Shown: piece by piece, positions 1-7,876 of the stretch
How positions within the stretch are numbered: the stretch's first letter is position 1
How the letters are laid out: every line of letters starts with the position of its first letter
NCBI GenBank assembly: GCA_963775695.1
Contig: CAVZJU010000001.1
Coordinates: 496,001 to 560,000, forward strand
DNA: 64,000 nucleotides
From: DATBLE01 sp963775695
GTDB lineage: Bacteria; Actinomycetota; Thermoleophilia; Gaiellales; Gaiellaceae
Direction: 5' to 3'
Notes under the pieces: generated by a model
Seen by the model: only the letters and a program-made list of their open reading frames with translations
What the model was told of the DNA's origin: nothing
The model's database searches: none
Position numbers and translations under genes: made by a program

Positions 1-1
1 C

Positions 2-757
2 GAGGCGGCCGAGGCGATCCTCACCACCGACACGTGCCCGAAGGAGGCGCTGGTCGCCCGCGGCGGCTTCGCCGTCGGCGGGATGGCGAAGGGCGCAGGG
101 ATGATCCACCCGTGCCTGGCGACGATGCTCGCGGTCGTCACCACCGACTATCCCCTCGCTGCCGGCGAGGCGCCGGCGTTCCTCAAGCGCGCCGTCAACG
201 AGAGCTTCAACCGGATCTCGGTCGACGGCGAGTGCTCGACGAACGACGCGGTGATCCTGCTCGCCAACGGGGCGAGCGACGTCGACCGCACAGCTGCGTC
301 CGACCGTGAGTTCGCCGCCGCGCTGAGCGAGGTCTGCGCCGACCTGTCGCGGCAGATCGTCATGGACGGCGAGGGCGCGACCGTCCTGCTCGAGGTCGAG
401 GTGGGCGGCGCCGCGAGCGCGGGCGAGGCGAACGCAATCGCGAAGCGGATCGCGACCTCGCCACTCGTCAAGACCGCGGCGTTCGGCCGCGACCCGAACT
501 GGGGCCGCGTCCTCGCGGCAGCGGGATCGGCCTTCGTCTCGGGCGGCTTCGCACAGGTCGACGTCGACCGGCTCACGTTGCGGATGAACGGCGTCGTGGT
601 CTTCGCCGAGGGCGAGCCGACCGCGGCGGAGGTTCCGCTCGACGGGCCGGTCTGCAAGATCGAGCTCGGCCTCGGGCTCGGGACGGCCGCTGCGTCCTAC
701 CTGGCCTCCGACCTCACGTACGACTACGTGAGGATCAACGCGGAGTACACGTCGTGA
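2..757 (+). CDS. argJ: Arginine biosynthesis bifunctional protein ArgJ, 3' part (5' end outside window)
   Basis: Transfers acetyl from N-acetylornithine to glutamate (the recycling step of arginine synthesis) and may also make N-acetylglutamate from acetyl-CoA. The frame is open from base 2, so the first part of the protein lies upstream of the window. The hallmark autocleavage region is visible: GGMAKGAGMIHP followed by LATML, where the Thr becomes the N-terminal nucleophile of the beta chain. FGRDPNWGRVLAAAG matches the conserved beta-chain segment. It ends in a GTGA overlap with argB, indicating translational coupling. The family call is secure. Confidence 0.95.
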   Translation, partial: EAAEAILTTDTCPKEALVARGGFAVGGMAKGAGMIHPCLATMLAVVTTDYPLAAGEAPAFLKRAVNESFNRISVDGECSTNDAVILLANGASDVDRTAASDREFAAALSEVCADLSRQIVMDGEGATVLLEVEVGGAASAGEANAIAKRIATSPLVKTAAFGRDPNWGRVLAAAGSAFVSGGFAQVDVDRLTLRMNGVVVFAEGEPTAAEVPLDGPVCKIELGLGLGTAAASYLASDLTYDYVRINAEYTS

Positions 758-1383
758 TCGTCGTCAAGGTCGGCGGCGCGAGCGTCGGCTCCGATCTCGG
801 GGAACTCCGCAACGCGGTCGTCGTGCACGGCGGCGGCCTGCAGATCTCGGCGGCAATGGAGGCAGCCGGTCTGGAGGTCACCTTCGTCCGAGGGCGCCGA
901 TTCACGAGCGCCGCCGCGATCGAGGTCGTCCGCTCCGCGCTCCTCGATGTGAACGCGCAGCTCTGCGAGGCAATCGGTCCGCGCGCCGTCGGCCTGGCCG
1001 GCGACGAGGTCGGCCTCCGGGCGACTCGTCTACCCGGGCTGGGGCACGTCGGCACACCGGTGCCGAGCCGGCCGCAGACGGTCGTGGACGCGCTCGCCGA
1101 CGGGCTGATCCCCGTCTTGGCGCCACTCGCCGTCGGACCGCTGAACGTCAATGCCGACGAGGCGGCGGCCGCGCTGGCGATCGGGCTCGGAGCCGACCGC
1201 ATCCTGTTCCTGACCGACGTCCCGGGCGTCCTCCGCGGCGACCACGTCCTGGACCACATCGGGGCGGACGAGGTGGAGGCGGGCTGCTTCGAGGGCGGCA
1301 TCGTCCCGAAGCTGCACGCCGCGGTCGTCGCCGCAAGGCGCGGAGTCCAGGCCGAGATCGGCCGCACGCTGGTGACGTCATGA
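754..1383 (+). CDS. argB: Acetylglutamate kinase, unusually short (209 aa)
   Basis: Phosphorylates N-acetylglutamate, the second step of arginine synthesis. Amino-acid-kinase features are visible: KVGGA at the N-terminus for phosphate binding, VVHGGGLQI for the acetylglutamate loop, and PLNVNADEAAAALA plus FLTDVPGV in the nucleotide domain. Typical ArgB proteins are about 250-300 residues. Here the segment between KVGG and HGGG is almost absent and other loops are short. It starts at GTG in a GTGA overlap with argJ and ends in an ATGA overlap with argD. Context makes ArgB far more likely than another amino-acid kinase. Confidence 0.9.
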   Translation: MIVVKVGGASVGSDLGELRNAVVVHGGGLQISAAMEAAGLEVTFVRGRRFTSAAAIEVVRSALLDVNAQLCEAIGPRAVGLAGDEVGLRATRLPGLGHVGTPVPSRPQTVVDALADGLIPVLAPLAVGPLNVNADEAAAALAIGLGADRILFLTDVPGVLRGDHVLDHIGADEVEAGCFEGGIVPKLHAAVVAARRGVQAEIGRTLVTS

Positions 1384-2495
1384 CGCTCGCCACGCGCAGC
1401 GCGGTGCTCCCGACGTACGTTCGCGCCGACGTCACGTTCGTCGACGGCGACGGCTCGTGGCTGACCGCCGCCGACGGGACGCGCTACCTCGACTTCGCGA
1501 CGGGCATCGCCGTGGTCGGGCTCGGACACGGCCATCAGGCGCCGCTCGCTGCAGCGCACGAGCAGCTCGACCGTCTCTGGCACGTCTCCAACCTCTACTG
1601 GAGCGAGCCGATGGCCAGGCTTGCCGAGCTGCTCTCCACGCGCTTCGGCGGCGCGCAGGCGTTCTTCTGCAACTCGGGTGCCGAGGCGGTCGAGGCGGCG
1701 ATCAAGCACGCTCGGAAAGCGACGGGTAGGCCCGGCATCGTCGCGCTCGACGGCTCGTTCCACGGACGGACGCTCGGCGCGCTGTCGGCGACGGGCCAGC
1801 CGGCGAAGCGGGCCGCGTTCGGGCCGCTCCTGCCCGGGGTCGCTTTCGCGGAGCTGAACGACGTGGCCTCGCTCGAGGCCACCGTCGGCCCCGACACGGC
1901 GCTGATCCTGATCGAGCCGGTCCAGGGCGAGGGCGGCGTCAATCCAGCCGCGCCCGGTTTCCTCGCCGCCGCGGCGGAGCTCGCGGCGGAGCACGGCGCG
2001 CTCCTCTGCTTCGACGAGGTGCAGACCGGCGTCGGCCGCACCGGGACCTTCTTCGCCTTCGAGCAGCTCGGAGTCCAGCCGCACCTGCTCACGCTGGCGA
2101 AGGGGCTCGCGAACGGGCTGCCGATCGGCGCGCTGCTCGTCGGCGACCACGCGCCGACCGGGCTCGAGCCGGGTGATCACGCCTCCACCTTCGGCGGCAA
2201 TCCTGTTGTCTGCGCCGCCGCCTGCGCCGTGGTCGAGGCGGTCGACGAGGACCTGCTAGCGAATGTCCTTGCGCGGAGTGCGGAGCTCGCGGAGGCGTTG
2301 CCCGTCCGCGGCGCCGGGTTGCTGCTCGGGGTCGAAACGGAGAGCCCTGCGACTGAGATCGTCGCAGCCTGCCTCGAGGCCGGGCTGCTCGTCACCTCCG
2401 CCGGGCCGACCACGCTGCGGCTGACGCCGCCGCTGACGGTTTCCTCCGACGAGGTCGCGCAGGCGATCTCGATCCTCCAGGAGGTTCTTCGTTGA
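1380..2495 (+). CDS. argD: Acetylornithine aminotransferase
   Basis: Class III PLP-dependent aminotransferase (371 aa) converting N-acetylglutamate semialdehyde to N-acetylornithine with glutamate as donor. FCNSGAEAVEAAIKHARK is the phosphate-binding segment and LLCFDEVQTGVGRTG carries the PLP-binding Asp. The Schiff-base Lys is in TLAKGLANGLPIGA. Length is near the family norm. The start is in an ATGA overlap with argB and the stop in a TTGA overlap with argR, so argJ-argB-argD-argR reads as one coupled operon. Confidence 0.95.
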   Translation: MTLATRSAVLPTYVRADVTFVDGDGSWLTAADGTRYLDFATGIAVVGLGHGHQAPLAAAHEQLDRLWHVSNLYWSEPMARLAELLSTRFGGAQAFFCNSGAEAVEAAIKHARKATGRPGIVALDGSFHGRTLGALSATGQPAKRAAFGPLLPGVAFAELNDVASLEATVGPDTALILIEPVQGEGGVNPAAPGFLAAAAELAAEHGALLCFDEVQTGVGRTGTFFAFEQLGVQPHLLTLAKGLANGLPIGALLVGDHAPTGLEPGDHASTFGGNPVVCAAACAVVEAVDEDLLANVLARSAELAEALPVRGAGLLLGVETESPATEIVAACLEAGLLVTSAGPTTLRLTPPLTVSSDEVAQAISILQEVLR

Positions 2496-2962
2496 CTGCA
2501 CACCGTCGCGAGCGCCAGGGTGCGATCCTGCGGCTGATCCGCGATCGCCAGATCTCGACCCAGGCCGAGCTGGCCGCAGCACTCCACGACGCCGGGCACG
2601 AGGTCGTCCAGACCACCGTCTCGCGGGACATCGCCGAGCTCGGTCTCGTGAAGGTCCGCGCTCCGAACGGCCGGCTCGTCTATGCGCAGCCGGGCGCCGT
2701 CGACGCCGACCGACTGCGGGCGCTGGAAAGCGCGCTGAGGCGCTGGGCGCTGGCGATCGAGGCGAACGAGAGCCTCGTCGTCCTGTTCACCCCCCGCGGC
2801 TTTTCGGCCGCGCTCGCGGAGGCGATCGACGAGTCGAGACATCCCCACGTGCTCGCCACCGTGGCTGGCGACAACACCATCCTCGTCGTGCCGGCGGCGG
2901 GGGTGAAAGCCGGCTCCCTGCGCGAGGAGCTGAGCAGACACCTTCTGGAAGGAGCGGCATGA
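2492..2962 (+). CDS. argR: Arginine repressor ArgR
   Basis: Arginine-responsive hexameric repressor, 156 aa. The N-terminal winged helix (about residues 5-70) contains STQAELAAAL and TTVSRDIAELGLVKV. The C-terminal oligomerisation and arginine-binding domain ends with TVAGDNTILVV, close to the GTIAGDDTI motif of the family. The TTG start lies in a TTGA overlap with argD. The stop falls in a GCATGAT motif also found where the related repeat near 47.2 kb begins, so the element appears to start right at the end of this gene. No ARG box was identified here; the operon promoter is presumably upstream of the window. Confidence 0.93.
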   Translation: MTAHRRERQGAILRLIRDRQISTQAELAAALHDAGHEVVQTTVSRDIAELGLVKVRAPNGRLVYAQPGAVDADRLRALESALRRWALAIEANESLVVLFTPRGFSAALAEAIDESRHPHVLATVAGDNTILVVPAAGVKAGSLREELSRHLLEGAA

Positions 2963-3105
2963 TCGTTCGCCGCCCGCTTCGCGGGCGAACTCGCTCGCAC
3001 GGGGTGAACAGCCGGTTCCCCCCGTGGACCCCCCTCCCCAAACCCACTGTGGTTACCGAAAACGGCACTGGGCCGCGCCGGCCATGTCGGTCGCGGCGAC
3101 AAAAA
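2963..3105 (-). repeat. Composite palindromic repeat, copy A (argR-argG gap)
   Basis: This gap is occupied by a two-hairpin repeat shared with copies near 4.4, 21.1, 47.3 and 58.0 kb. Module 1 (about 3000-3027) pairs CACGGGGTGAAC with GTTCCCCCCGTG (one mismatch) and is followed by a C-rich CCCCCCTCCCC run. Module 2 (about 3070-3100) centres on GGCCATGTCGG flanked by GC-rich arms. The reverse complement aligns across its length with the copy at 21.05-21.19 kb. It encodes no credible protein. It separates argR from argG, so it may affect read-through, which is inference. Confidence 0.75.
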
Positions 3106-3131
3106 CCCCTCGAAGAGCTGGAGAGTGACTC

Positions 3132-4337
3132 ATGAGCGGCACAGCAGTTCTCGCTTACAGCGGGGGCCTCGACACGACCTGCATCATCGCCTGGCTGAAG
3201 GAGTTCTACGACTACGACGAGGTCGTCGCCGTCCTCTGCGACGTCGGCCAGGAGTTCGACCTCGAGCAGTCGCAGGAGCGCGGCTACGCGGCCGGTGCCG
3301 ACGACGTCCTGCTGGTCGACCGGCGCGAGGCGTTCGCAAACGACCAGGTGGCGAAGTCGATCCAGACGAACGCGCTCTACGAGGGCAAGTACCCGCTGGT
3401 CTCGGCACTTTCGCGCCCGGTGATCGCGCAGGCGGTCGCCGAGCTCGCGCTCGAGCTGGGCGCCGAAGCGGCCGTCCACGGCTGCACCGGCAAGGGCAAC
3501 GACCAGCTCCGGTTCGAGCTCGCGTTTCGTGCGAATTACCCGGGCGTGCGCGTGATCGCGCCGCTGCGGGACAGGGTCTGGACACGTGACGAGGAGATCG
3601 ACTACGCGCAGGCGCGGGGTATCCCCGTGACCGTCACGCAGAGCTCGCCCTTCTCGTTCGACGAGAATCTCTTCGGCCGGTCGATCGAGGCGGGCGTGCT
3701 CGAGGACCCGTGGGAGGCGCCCCCGGGGGAGCCGTACCTGCTCACCGCCGACCCGGACGCCGCGCCCGACCCGACAGAGGTCGTGATCGGTTTCGAGGCG
3801 GGGCTGCCGGTGTCGCTCGACGGCGAGTCGCTCGCCATGACCGACCTGATCTCCACGCTCAACCGGCAGGCGGGCGCCTACGGGATCGGGCGGATCGACA
3901 TGATCGAGAACCGCGCGATCGGGATCAAGAGCCGCGAGGTCTACGAGGCACCGGCGGCGATGACGCTGATCGCCGCGCACCGCGCGATCGAGGACATCGT
4001 GCTGACGAAGGGCGAGCTGAACGCGAAGCGCGGGATCGAGGACACCTGGGCGCGCACCGTCTACGACGGGCTCTGGTTCTCGCCGCTGCGCGAAGCGCTC
4101 GACGCATTCGTCGCCAAGACGCAGGGGCTCGTCACCGGCGAGGTGCGCGTGCAGCTCCGGCCCGCGGCCGCCGTCGTCAACGGCCGCCGCTCCGAGAATG
4201 CGCTGTACGCCGAGACGCTCGCGTCGTACGCGACCGGCGAGACCTTCCCGCACGAGGCGGCCGCGGGCTTCATCGAAATCTCCGCGCTGGAGATCGAGCT
4301 GGCTGCGGCTCGCGCAAGGAAGGCTGTGAGAGCGTGA
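3132..4337 (+). CDS. argG: Argininosuccinate synthase
   Basis: Condenses citrulline and aspartate using ATP (401 aa, normal length). The ATP-binding loop AYSGGLDTTCIIAWL is at the N-terminus and VHGCTGKGNDQLRFE is the conserved P-loop-like segment. The start ATG at 3132 follows a GAGCTGGAGAG purine stretch. The C-terminal residues GFIEISALEIELAAARAR are echoed about 200 bases downstream in another frame, suggesting a duplicated gene end. Its stop overlaps a GTG (GTGA) that opens the next small ORF. Confidence 0.95.
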   Translation: MSGTAVLAYSGGLDTTCIIAWLKEFYDYDEVVAVLCDVGQEFDLEQSQERGYAAGADDVLLVDRREAFANDQVAKSIQTNALYEGKYPLVSALSRPVIAQAVAELALELGAEAAVHGCTGKGNDQLRFELAFRANYPGVRVIAPLRDRVWTRDEEIDYAQARGIPVTVTQSSPFSFDENLFGRSIEAGVLEDPWEAPPGEPYLLTADPDAAPDPTEVVIGFEAGLPVSLDGESLAMTDLISTLNRQAGAYGIGRIDMIENRAIGIKSREVYEAPAAMTLIAAHRAIEDIVLTKGELNAKRGIEDTWARTVYDGLWFSPLREALDAFVAKTQGLVTGEVRVQLRPAAAVVNGRRSENALYAETLASYATGETFPHEAAAGFIEISALEIELAAARARKAVRA

Positions 4338-4537
4338 GCGGTCGCGCGGAGGGGCCCCAGGGGAACCGGGAGGTTCCCCGGTTGGCTCGGCCTCTAGAAG
4401 AAGGGGGTCCGTGGGGGAAACATGGTTTTCCCCACGGGAGCGAGCCGGAGGCGAGCGACGCGGCGGAGGGATTCATCCGGCTCGGGTCGCTGGAGGCCGA
4501 GCTCGCCGCGGCGCGAGCCCGGGCGGTACGCGTTTGA
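4334..4537 (+). CDS. Coupled small ORF between argG and argH (67 aa), duplicated argG tail plus repeat
   Basis: A 67-codon frame fills the argG-argH gap exactly. It begins GTG inside argG's stop (GTGA) and ends TGA overlapping the TTG of argH (TTGA). The last 23 residues (EGFIRLGSLEAELAAARARA and on) closely resemble the ArgG C-terminus, while the middle is encoded by palindromic repeat copy B. It may be a translated small protein that maintains coupling between argG and argH, or a decayed gene-end duplication that merely stays open. I know no family for it. Confidence 0.5.
   Translation: MSGRAEGPQGNREVPRLARPLEEGGPWGKHGFPHGSEPEASDAAEGFIRLGSLEAELAAARARAVRV
4396..4460 (+). repeat. Palindromic repeat, copy B (partial)
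   Basis: Hairpin GTGGGGGAAAC-ATG-GTTTTCCCCAC with flanks GGGGGTCC and GGGAGCGAGC matches the reverse complement of copy A and copy C near 21.1 kb. A second short hairpin, GGGGAACC-GGGA-GGTTCCCC, lies just upstream (about 4360-4379). The whole stretch is read in frame by the small ORF between argG and argH. Confidence 0.65.
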
Positions 4538-5748
4538 CCCTCTGGCAGGGACGCGTCGAAGGGCAGCTCGCGCCTGAGGTATGGGAGCTCGTCAAGGCCG
4601 ACGACGCAGAGCTGTTCCGCTACGACTGCGAGGGGACGCGGATCCACGCTGACCGGCTCTTCGCGGCAGGTCTTCTGTCCGCAGAAGAACACGCCGAGGT
4701 CGGCGCTCGACTGACAGCTATTGCGCAGGAGGGCAGCGCCCTCCTGCGCGACTCGGACGAGGACGTGCACTCGGCGATCGAGCGGCTGCTCGGCCCGGTC
4801 GGCCGCAAGATCCATGCCGGCCGGTCTCGGAACGACCAGGTCGTCACCGCCTTCCGGCTCTGGGCCCTCGACGCGTGCGCAGAAGCGAAGGCGGGGATCG
4901 AGGCCCTGACGAGGGTCGTCCTCGACCGCGCCGAGGAAGGAGCGGAGACCGTCATGCCCGGCTACACCCATCTCCAGCGCGCGCAGCCGGTCACGCTCGG
5001 CCACCATCTGCTCGCCTGGGTCGAGATGCTCGACCGCGACCGCGACCGGTTCGCGCTCGCCGCCGCGCACGCCGATCCGTCCCCGCTCGGTGCGGGTGCG
5101 CTGGCGGGAACGACCTTGCCGCTGCCCGGGGTGCGCAACTCCCTCGACGCGGTCGCCGACCGGGACTTCGCGCTCGACTACCTCTACGCGTGCGCCGGTC
5201 TGTTCGTCCACCTGTCGCGGATCGGCGAGGAGCTGGCCCTGTGGGCGACCGCGGAGTTCGGGTTCGTCAGGCTGCCGGAGTCGGCGGCCACCGGCTCGTC
5301 GATGATGCCCCAGAAGCTCAACCCTGACGTCGCGGAGCTCGCCCGGGGAAAAGCGGGGACCGCGATTGGGCGGCTGACCGGGCTGCTGGCGACGGTCAAG
5401 GGGCTCCCGCTGTCGTACAACTCGGACCTCGGCGAGGACAAGCCCGCCGCGTTCGCGGCGAGGCGGGACGTACGCCTGGTGCTGTCCGCGCTCGTGGTGC
5501 TCGTCCGCGACCTTCGCTTCGACGAGGCGCGGCTAGAGGCGGCCGCGGCCGATCCCGGGCTGCTCGCAACGGACGCCGCCGAGGCACTCGTCGCGGACGG
5601 CGTCCCGTTCCGCGACGCGCACGAGCAGGTGGCTGGAGCGGTGCGCGAGGGCGCGTTCGACCCGGAGTCGACGGCGGCGGAGAGCGCCGCCGCCAGGCTG
5701 GGAGATGTCGGGGCCGCGGTCGTCGCGGCCCGCACTCGGTTCTCCTAG
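4534..5748 (+). CDS. argH: Argininosuccinate lyase
   Basis: Cleaves argininosuccinate to arginine and fumarate (404 aa). The fumarase/aspartase-superfamily signature GSSMMPQKLNPD is present, as is HAGRSRNDQV near residue 90. I place the start at TTG 4534 because LTLWQGRVEGQLAPEVWEL is where ArgH homology begins and the TTG overlaps the preceding stop. The frame stays open to 4411, but that part translates repeat sequence. Last gene of the arginine run; convergent with hisA. Confidence 0.93.
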   Translation: MTLWQGRVEGQLAPEVWELVKADDAELFRYDCEGTRIHADRLFAAGLLSAEEHAEVGARLTAIAQEGSALLRDSDEDVHSAIERLLGPVGRKIHAGRSRNDQVVTAFRLWALDACAEAKAGIEALTRVVLDRAEEGAETVMPGYTHLQRAQPVTLGHHLLAWVEMLDRDRDRFALAAAHADPSPLGAGALAGTTLPLPGVRNSLDAVADRDFALDYLYACAGLFVHLSRIGEELALWATAEFGFVRLPESAATGSSMMPQKLNPDVAELARGKAGTAIGRLTGLLATVKGLPLSYNSDLGEDKPAAFAARRDVRLVLSALVVLVRDLRFDEARLEAAAADPGLLATDAAEALVADGVPFRDAHEQVAGAVREGAFDPESTAAESAAARLGDVGAAVVAARTRFS

Positions 5749-5921
5749 CGCGGGAAGACTGCTTCGAGCAGGCGCCCCTGGGCACCGTCACCGACGCCCT
5801 GGTCCGCGAGACCTCGGCGCGCGCCAGGATCTTCTTGCCCTGGTGGAGGATCAGCACCCGATGGCCGCCGCCTCGCTCGATCAGGTCGAACACGCCGCTC
5901 CCGGTTTGGATCGCGCCGACA
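5749..5921 (-). other. argH-hisA gap with a possible decayed coding fragment
   Basis: Convergent intergenic region of 173 bases without an obvious terminator. On the minus strand it encodes FDLIERGGGHRVLILHQGKK and, after a frame change, GRLLEAVFPR before a stop. These pieces faintly resemble the C-terminal part of an ABC transporter ATPase (RVLILHQG is a common late motif). No start codon or intact gene accompanies them. Treated as a possible gene remnant only. Confidence 0.25.
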
Positions 5922-6653
5922 CTACGAACTGGTGGCGATCGCGTCGATCGCCTCGGCGAGACCGAACCGGCCCGACCAGAGGGCGCTGCCGACGACCGCA
6001 CCCTCGCAGCCGAGGTCGCGCAGCGCGCGGAGGTCCTCGAGGGAGCCGATGCCGCCGGCGGCGAGCACCGGCAGGCCGGCGGTGAGGACGTCCTCGAGCA
6101 GGCCGAGGTCGGGGCCGCGGAGCGACCCGTCCCGACGCGTGCTGGTGACGAGCAGTCGGTGAATGCCGGCGTCGGCGCACGCCCGCGCCAGCCCGCGAGG
6201 GGTGACGTCGGTCTCGGCCGTCCAGCCGTTATGCACCACCCGGCCGTTCCTGGCGTCGACCGCGACCACGAGCCGCTCGCCGAAACGGGCGGCGAGCAGT
6301 GACAGGCTCGAGCCTGTCACCGCCGTGAGAGCCGCGCTCCCGATGGTCACTCGTCCCGCGCCGGCGTCGAGGGACGCCTGAATCGCGTCGGCGTTTCGCA
6401 GCCCGCCGCCGAACTGCACGGGTATGCCGGAGGCGGCGACAACCTGCTCGACCACTCCGGGTGTGGGGCGGCCCGAGAAGGCCCCGTCGAGGTCGACCAC
6501 ATGCAGCCACGCAGCCCCCTCGGCGGCGAACCGAGCCGCCGCCGCCGCGGGATCGCCGCCCTCGATCGTCACGTGCTCGCGCCGGCCTTCCGAGAGCCGC
6601 ACGCAGCGGCCCTCGAGGACGTCCAATGCGGGGATCACCTGGAAGCTTGCCAT
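5922..6653 (-). CDS. hisA: Phosphoribosylformimino-5-aminoimidazole carboxamide ribotide isomerase HisA
   Basis: TIM-barrel isomerase of histidine synthesis, 243 aa. VIPALDVLEGRCVRL at the N-terminus carries the catalytic Asp; VVDLDGAFSGRP, VQFGGGLRN and VAVDARNGRVV are phosphate- and substrate-loop motifs. In some actinobacteria the orthologue (PriA) also serves tryptophan synthesis, which cannot be decided by eye. The ATG at 6653 is chosen because homology begins at once. It is transcribed divergently from the yerC-his operon across a shared palindrome. Confidence 0.92.
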   Translation of the reverse strand: MASFQVIPALDVLEGRCVRLSEGRREHVTIEGGDPAAAAARFAAEGAAWLHVVDLDGAFSGRPTPGVVEQVVAASGIPVQFGGGLRNADAIQASLDAGAGRVTIGSAALTAVTGSSLSLLAARFGERLVVAVDARNGRVVHNGWTAETDVTPRGLARACADAGIHRLLVTSTRRDGSLRGPDLGLLEDVLTAGLPVLAAGGIGSLEDLRALRDLGCEGAVVGSALWSGRFGLAEAIDAIATSS

Positions 6654-6664
6654 TTCAGCGTAGT

Positions 6665-6680
6665 AGCATGCTAACATGCT
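6665..6680. promoter_or_regulatory. Candidate operator between hisA and yerC-his operon
   Basis: AGCATGCTAACATGCT is an inverted repeat (arms AGCATG/CATGCT, 4-base centre), overlapping a second perfect palindrome TAGCATGCTA at 6664-6673. It covers a good -10 hexamer for the plus strand (TAACAT, 6672-6677), which lies 8 bases before the yerC ATG. Position and symmetry suit autoregulation by the adjacent TrpR-superfamily protein, with hisA as the divergent target. Inference from sequence only. Confidence 0.5.
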
Positions 6681-6685
6681 GTCCG

Positions 6686-6994
6686 ATGAGCACGACCGCG
6701 AGCGACGCTCGACATGAGCTCGACGAGATCCAGGGCCTCGACGAGCTCGCCGGTGCCTTCCTCCGTCTGCGGAACGGGGACGAGGCGAGGCGCTTCCTGC
6801 GCGATCTCTGCACGCGCGGCGAGCTGGAGGCGCTCGCACATCGCTGGCAGATCGTCCGCCTGCTCGACGAGGGAGTGCCGTACCTCGAGATCGCCGAGCG
6901 CGTGCACACGAGCACGGCGACCGTCACCCGCGTCGCGCAGTGGCTCCGCCACGGCACCGGCGGCTACCAGCTCGTACTCCGCCGTACTCGCTAG
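6686..6994 (+). CDS. TrpR-superfamily (YerC/YecD-like) DNA-binding regulator, probable histidine regulator
   Basis: A 102-aa helical protein of the TrpR-like/YerC family. RGELEALAHRWQIVRLLDEG followed by PYLEIAERVHTSTATVTRVA is the helix-turn-helix region in the form typical of YerC. It directly precedes hisG (9-base gap with GAAGCGG) and is divergent from hisA. TrpR-family HisR regulators of histidine genes have been described in Gram-positive bacteria, so this is likely the pathway's repressor. ATG 6686 is preferred; an in-frame ATG at 6668 would lie inside the operator. Confidence 0.8.
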   Translation: MSTTASDARHELDEIQGLDELAGAFLRLRNGDEARRFLRDLCTRGELEALAHRWQIVRLLDEGVPYLEIAERVHTSTATVTRVAQWLRHGTGGYQLVLRRTR

Positions 6995-7003
6995 GAAGCG
7001 GTC

Positions 7004-7876
7004 ATGAGCGCCGGCACCGAGGGCCGGCTGCTGGTCGCCGTCCCCTCGAAGGGGCGCATGGCGGGTCCCGCGCTCGACCTGCTCGACGCCGCCGGACTTC
7101 GCTTCGAGCTCGGAGAGCGTGCCCTGCACATCCCCTGCGAGAACGCACCGGTCGAGCTCCTGCTGGTGCGTCCACACGACATCCCGGAGTACGTGCAGGA
7201 CGGTGTCGTCCACGTCGGGATCACCGGCGCGAACCTCGTCGCCGAGGCGCGTGCGGACGTCGTACGGCTCGCCGAGCTCGGCTTCGCGCGCTGCACACTG
7301 GAGGCGGCCGTCCCGACGGCCGCGCCGCAGCTGGCGCTCGCCGACCTGGCCGGGTTGCGCGTCGCGACCTCCTATCCCGTGTCGACGCGTGCAGCGCTCG
7401 CGGAGCACGGCGTCGACGTCGAGCTGGTCACGGTCTCCGGCTCGGTCGAGGCGGCGCCGCGGCTCGGTCTGTCGGACGCCGTGGTCGACCTCGTCTCCAC
7501 CGGGTCGACGGCCAGTGTGAACGGCCTCCGGCGCATCGGCCGGCTGCTCTCGTCCGAGGCCGTGCTGATCGCGAATCCGGACGCGCTCGCGGAGCGCCGC
7601 GAGCTCGTCGACCGGCTCGAGCTGATGCTGCGCGGCGTCGTCGCCGCACGCAGCCGCCGCTACGTGATGCTCAACGCTTCCGAGGACGATCTGCCGGCGA
7701 TCCGCGAGCTGCTTCCGGGGATGGGCGCGCCGTCGGTGCTGCCGCTGGCAGAGCCGGGCCAGATCGCAGTCCACGCCGCCGTCGCGGCAGACGACATCTG
7801 GGACCTGCTGCCCCCGTTGAAGGCCGCGGGCGCTTCGTCGATCCTCGTCGTCCCGGTCGAGAGGCTGATTCCGTGA
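7004..7876 (+). CDS. hisG: ATP phosphoribosyltransferase, long form
   Basis: First committed step of histidine synthesis, joining ATP and PRPP. 290 aa, which fits the long HisG form with a C-terminal ACT-like regulatory domain for histidine feedback (roughly residues 210-290). AVPSKGRMAGPALDLLDAAG at the N-terminus and DAVVDLVSTGSTASVNGLR, the PRPP-binding loop region, are diagnostic. Stop and hisD start form a GTGA overlap. Confidence 0.94.
   Translation: MSAGTEGRLLVAVPSKGRMAGPALDLLDAAGLRFELGERALHIPCENAPVELLLVRPHDIPEYVQDGVVHVGITGANLVAEARADVVRLAELGFARCTLEAAVPTAAPQLALADLAGLRVATSYPVSTRAALAEHGVDVELVTVSGSVEAAPRLGLSDAVVDLVSTGSTASVNGLRRIGRLLSSEAVLIANPDALAERRELVDRLELMLRGVVAARSRRYVMLNASEDDLPAIRELLPGMGAPSVLPLAEPGQIAVHAAVAADDIWDLLPPLKAAGASSILVVPVERLIP

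Noticed and set aside
735..2180. Long open frame opposite argB-argD
   Set aside because: It is an antisense shadow produced by high GC codon bias; its translation is Arg/Glu-rich with no domain, while the plus strand encodes clear ArgB and ArgD.
2680..3102. Minus-strand frame covering repeat copy A
   Set aside because: It is made of repeat sequence plus the antisense of argR; the similar frame at copy C has a different translation, so no protein is conserved.
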